DNA of 40,159 bases from Oceanospirillaceae bacterium. Lineage in GTDB: Bacteria > Pseudomonadota > Gammaproteobacteria > Pseudomonadales > Balneatricaceae. Below, piece after piece: positions 37,831 through 40,159 of this stretch. The notes beneath the pieces are model-generated. The model saw only the letters and a list, made by a program, of their open reading frames with translations. It ran no database searches and was not told where the DNA came from. Location: assembly GCA_024686035.1 (NCBI GenBank), contig JAIBDW010000009.1, positions 1 through 40,159 of the forward strand, written 5' to 3'. A program made the position numbers and the translations under genes. How positions within the stretch are numbered: the first letter of the stretch is position 1; every line of letters begins with the position of its first letter.

Positions 37831-39750
37831 ATGCCTGTAATTACCCTTCCAGATGGCAGTCAGCGTGCTTTTGACGCGCCTGTATCTATTTATGATGTTG
37901 CTTTTGATATTGGCCCAGGCCTTGCTAAAGCAGCAGTAGCTGGCAAAGTAGCTGGCGAATTAGTGGATACTAGCTATGTCATCAACGAAGATACAGTTCT
38001 TGCTATTGTTACAGCCAAAGACGAAGAAGGCTTAGAAGTTATTCGTCATTCTTGTGCTCACATGATGGCCCAAGCTGTACAAGACGAATTTCCTGGTGCT
38101 CAGGTGACTATCGGTCCTGTGATTGAAGACGGTTTTTTCTACGATTTTGCCTATGAACGCCCGTTTACTCCAGAAGATTTGATTAAGATTGAAGCTCGCA
38201 TGAAGGCCCTGACTAAGGAAAACCTTAAAGTTGAGCGTCGCATCATGAGCCGTCCTGATGCTGTAGAGTTTTTTAAAGACCTTGGGGAAGACTACAAGGT
38301 AGAAATTATCGATAGTATCCCCGGCGAAGAAGACCTGTCTTTTTACAGCCAAGGTGGCTTTACCGATTTATGCCGAGGCCCACATGTGCCTTCTACGGGC
38401 CACATCAAGTCGTTTAAACTCATGAAAGTTGCGGGCGCCTATTGGCGTGGTGACTCTAACAACGCCATGCTAACACGTGTTTATGGCACTGCTTGGGCTG
38501 ATAAAAAAGACCTTAAGGCATATTTATTCCGTCTAGAAGAAGCCGAAAAGCGAGATCATCGTAAGCTAGGCAAAAAACTGGATTTGTTCCACACCCAAGA
38601 AGAAGCTCCAGGTATGGTGTTTTGGCACCCAAATGGCTGGACGATCTATCAGGTGGTAGAGCGTTACATGCGCGAGCGTCAGATTGAAGGCGGTTATCAA
38701 GAAGTAAAAACCCCTCAAGTGGTTGATCGAAGCTTGTGGGAGCGTTCTGGCCATTGGGATAAATTCTCTGACATGATGTTTACCACGTCATCTGAAAGCC
38801 GTGACTATGCGGTTAAGCCGATGAACTGCCCATGTCATATTCAGATCTTTAACCAAGGTTTGAAGAGCTACAAAGAATTGCCGATTCGTATGGCAGAGTT
38901 TGGCTCTTGTCATCGTAATGAGCCTTCAGGCACTTTGCACGGCATCATGCGTGTGCGAGCGTTTACCCAAGATGATGGCCATATTTTTTGCTCTGAAGAC
39001 CAGATGCAAGATGAAGTGGCTGGTTTTATCGACTTTTTGTACGACGTATACAAAGACTTTGGCTTTGACGATATTATTTTAAAGCTCTCTACGCGCCCAG
39101 AACAACGTGTAGGTGCTGATGATGTATGGGACCGTGCAGAGGCTGCTTTGGAAGAAGCCCTAAACGCTAAGCAACTTCCTTTTGATATTTTGCCTGGTGA
39201 AGGCGCTTTTTATGGCCCTAAGATTGAGTTTTCTTTGAAAGATTGCCTTGGACGAGTTTGGCAGTGTGGCACTATTCAAGTCGATTTCTCTATGCCTGGG
39301 CGTTTGGATGCGCAGTTTGTTAATGAAGCAGGTGATCGTGAAGTGCCAGTGATGTTACATCGGGCAACTTTAGGTTCATTTGAGCGCTTTTTGGGTATTT
39401 TGATTGAAAACTTTGCTGGAGCCATGCCGCCTTGGTTGGCACCAAAACAAGTGTCTATTTTGAATATTACCGACAAACAAGCGCCTTTTTGCAAAGAAGT
39501 GGCAGAAAACTTAACAAAAATGGGCTTTAGGGCCTCTGCGGACTTGAGAAACGAAAAGGTAGGCTTTAAAATCCGCGAGCACACAATTCTTAAGGTTCCC
39601 TATTTACTGGTTATCGGTGATAAGGAAGTTGAAACTCAGTCTGTCACTGTACGAACTCGTGCGGGTGAAGATTTGGGTAATATGAGTCTAGAGTCATTTG
39701 CCGATCTGCTTAATGCAGACATTGCAAAGCTAGGCCGCACTGAAGCGTAA
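37831..39750 (+). CDS. thrS: Threonyl-tRNA synthetase
   Basis: [22 protein letters not shown] domain, [59 protein letters not shown] track starts at 37780; ATG 37831 fits the ThrS N-terminus. Confidence 0.96.
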   Translation: MPVITLPDGSQRAFDAPVSIYDVAFDIGPGLAKAAVAGKVAGELVDTSYVINEDTVLAIVTAKDEEGLEVIRHSCAHMMAQAVQDEFPGAQVTIGPVIEDGFFYDFAYERPFTPEDLIKIEARMKALTKENLKVERRIMSRPDAVEFFKDLGEDYKVEIIDSIPGEEDLSFYSQGGFTDLCRGPHVPSTGHIKSFKLMKVAGAYWRGDSNNAMLTRVYGTAWADKKDLKAYLFRLEEAEKRDHRKLGKKLDLFHTQEEAPGMVFWHPNGWTIYQVVERYMRERQIEGGYQEVKTPQVVDRSLWERSGHWDKFSDMMFTTSSESRDYAVKPMNCPCHIQIFNQGLKSYKELPIRMAEFGSCHRNEPSGTLHGIMRVRAFTQDDGHIFCSEDQMQDEVAGFIDFLYDVYKDFGFDDIILKLSTRPEQRVGADDVWDRAEAALEEALNAKQLPFDILPGEGAFYGPKIEFSLKDCLGRVWQCGTIQVDFSMPGRLDAQFVNEAGDREVPVMLHRATLGSFERFLGILIENFAGAMPPWLAPKQVSILNITDKQAPFCKEVAENLTKMGFRASADLRNEKVGFKIREHTILKVPYLLVIGDKEVETQSVTVRTRAGEDLGNMSLESFADLLNADIAKLGRTEA

Positions 39751-39760
39751 ATATACGCTT
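39743..39760 (+). repeat. Perfect hairpin overlapping the thrS stop codon
   Basis: AAGCGTA-AATA-TACGCTT, 7 bp stem with 4 nt loop. Confidence 0.75.
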
Positions 39761-39788
39761 TAAATTACGAATTAACGGAGATACCGAA

Positions 39789-40159
39789 ATTAAACGGGAA
39801 TATAACACTAAGGGCAAATCAAAACGCCCAACAATTAACGAACATATTGAAGCGACCGAATGTCGCCTCATCGGTGCTGACGGCGAACAAGTTGGTATTG
39901 TAACTGTAGCTGAAGCATTAGTGCTGGCAGAAGCCGCCAAGCTTGATCTAGTGCAGATTGCAGCCGATGCTGAGCCTGTGGTCTGTAAGATCATGGATTA
40001 CGGCAAACAAGTGTTTGAAGTAAAAAAACAAAAAGCGGCTGCTAAAAAGAAGCAAAAGCAGACGCAAGTGAAAGAAATCAAGTTCCGTCCAGGGACTGAT
40101 GTAGGAGATTATCAGGTAAAACTACGCAACCTGATCCGTTTCCTAGAAAATGGTGACAA
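39789..40159 (+). CDS. infC: Translation initiation factor IF-3 with ATT start codon, 3' truncated by window edge
   Basis: ATT AAA CGG GAA TAT AAC... = (M)[37 protein letters not shown]...[13 protein letters not shown]...[24 protein letters not shown] at 39777-39780. Absent from the supplied ORF track. Confidence 0.93.
   Translation, partial: MKREYNTKGKSKRPTINEHIEATECRLIGADGEQVGIVTVAEALVLAEAAKLDLVQIAADAEPVVCKIMDYGKQVFEVKKQKAAAKKKQKQTQVKEIKFRPGTDVGDYQVKLRNLIRFLENGD

Overview
This looks like a gammaproteobacterial chromosomal window: mostly housekeeping genes on both strands, interrupted by an accessory stretch at about 10.8-21.2 kb. Recognisable core genes are gcvT (5'-truncated), sbcB, a yqaA-like gene, yaaA, kdsA, nrdA-nrdB-yfaE, a class II DAHP synthase gene, metR, argF, grxD, a 2-Cys peroxiredoxin gene, polB, an FMN alpha-hydroxy-acid dehydrogenase gene, thrS and infC (3'-truncated; its apparent ATT start explains why it is missing from the ORF track). 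The most interesting blocks are: (1) an ECF sigma / RskA-like anti-sigma pair followed by a bufferin-type RiPP operon (DUF2282 precursor, MNIO/DUF692 enzyme, DUF2063 partner, DoxX), followed directly by msrQ-msrP, with a strong hairpin between precursor and modifying-enzyme genes; (2) a compact mevalonate-pathway operon (HMG-CoA reductase, type 2 IDI, HMG-CoA synthase, two tandem GHMP kinases, diphosphomevalonate decarboxylase), then an AsnC/Lrp regulator and a DmdA-like GcvT-fold protein; (3) a run of orphan genes including a probable membrane-anchored LytTR regulator and remnants resembling plasmid/ICE genes; (4) regulatory sites readable by eye: tandem NrdR boxes before nrdA, an IscR type-1-like site overlapping the grxD promoter, and a switch-like pair of overlapping inverted repeats near 21.05 kb. 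No rRNA, tRNA or CRISPR array was recognised. All family calls come from reading motifs in the translations; no database search was run.
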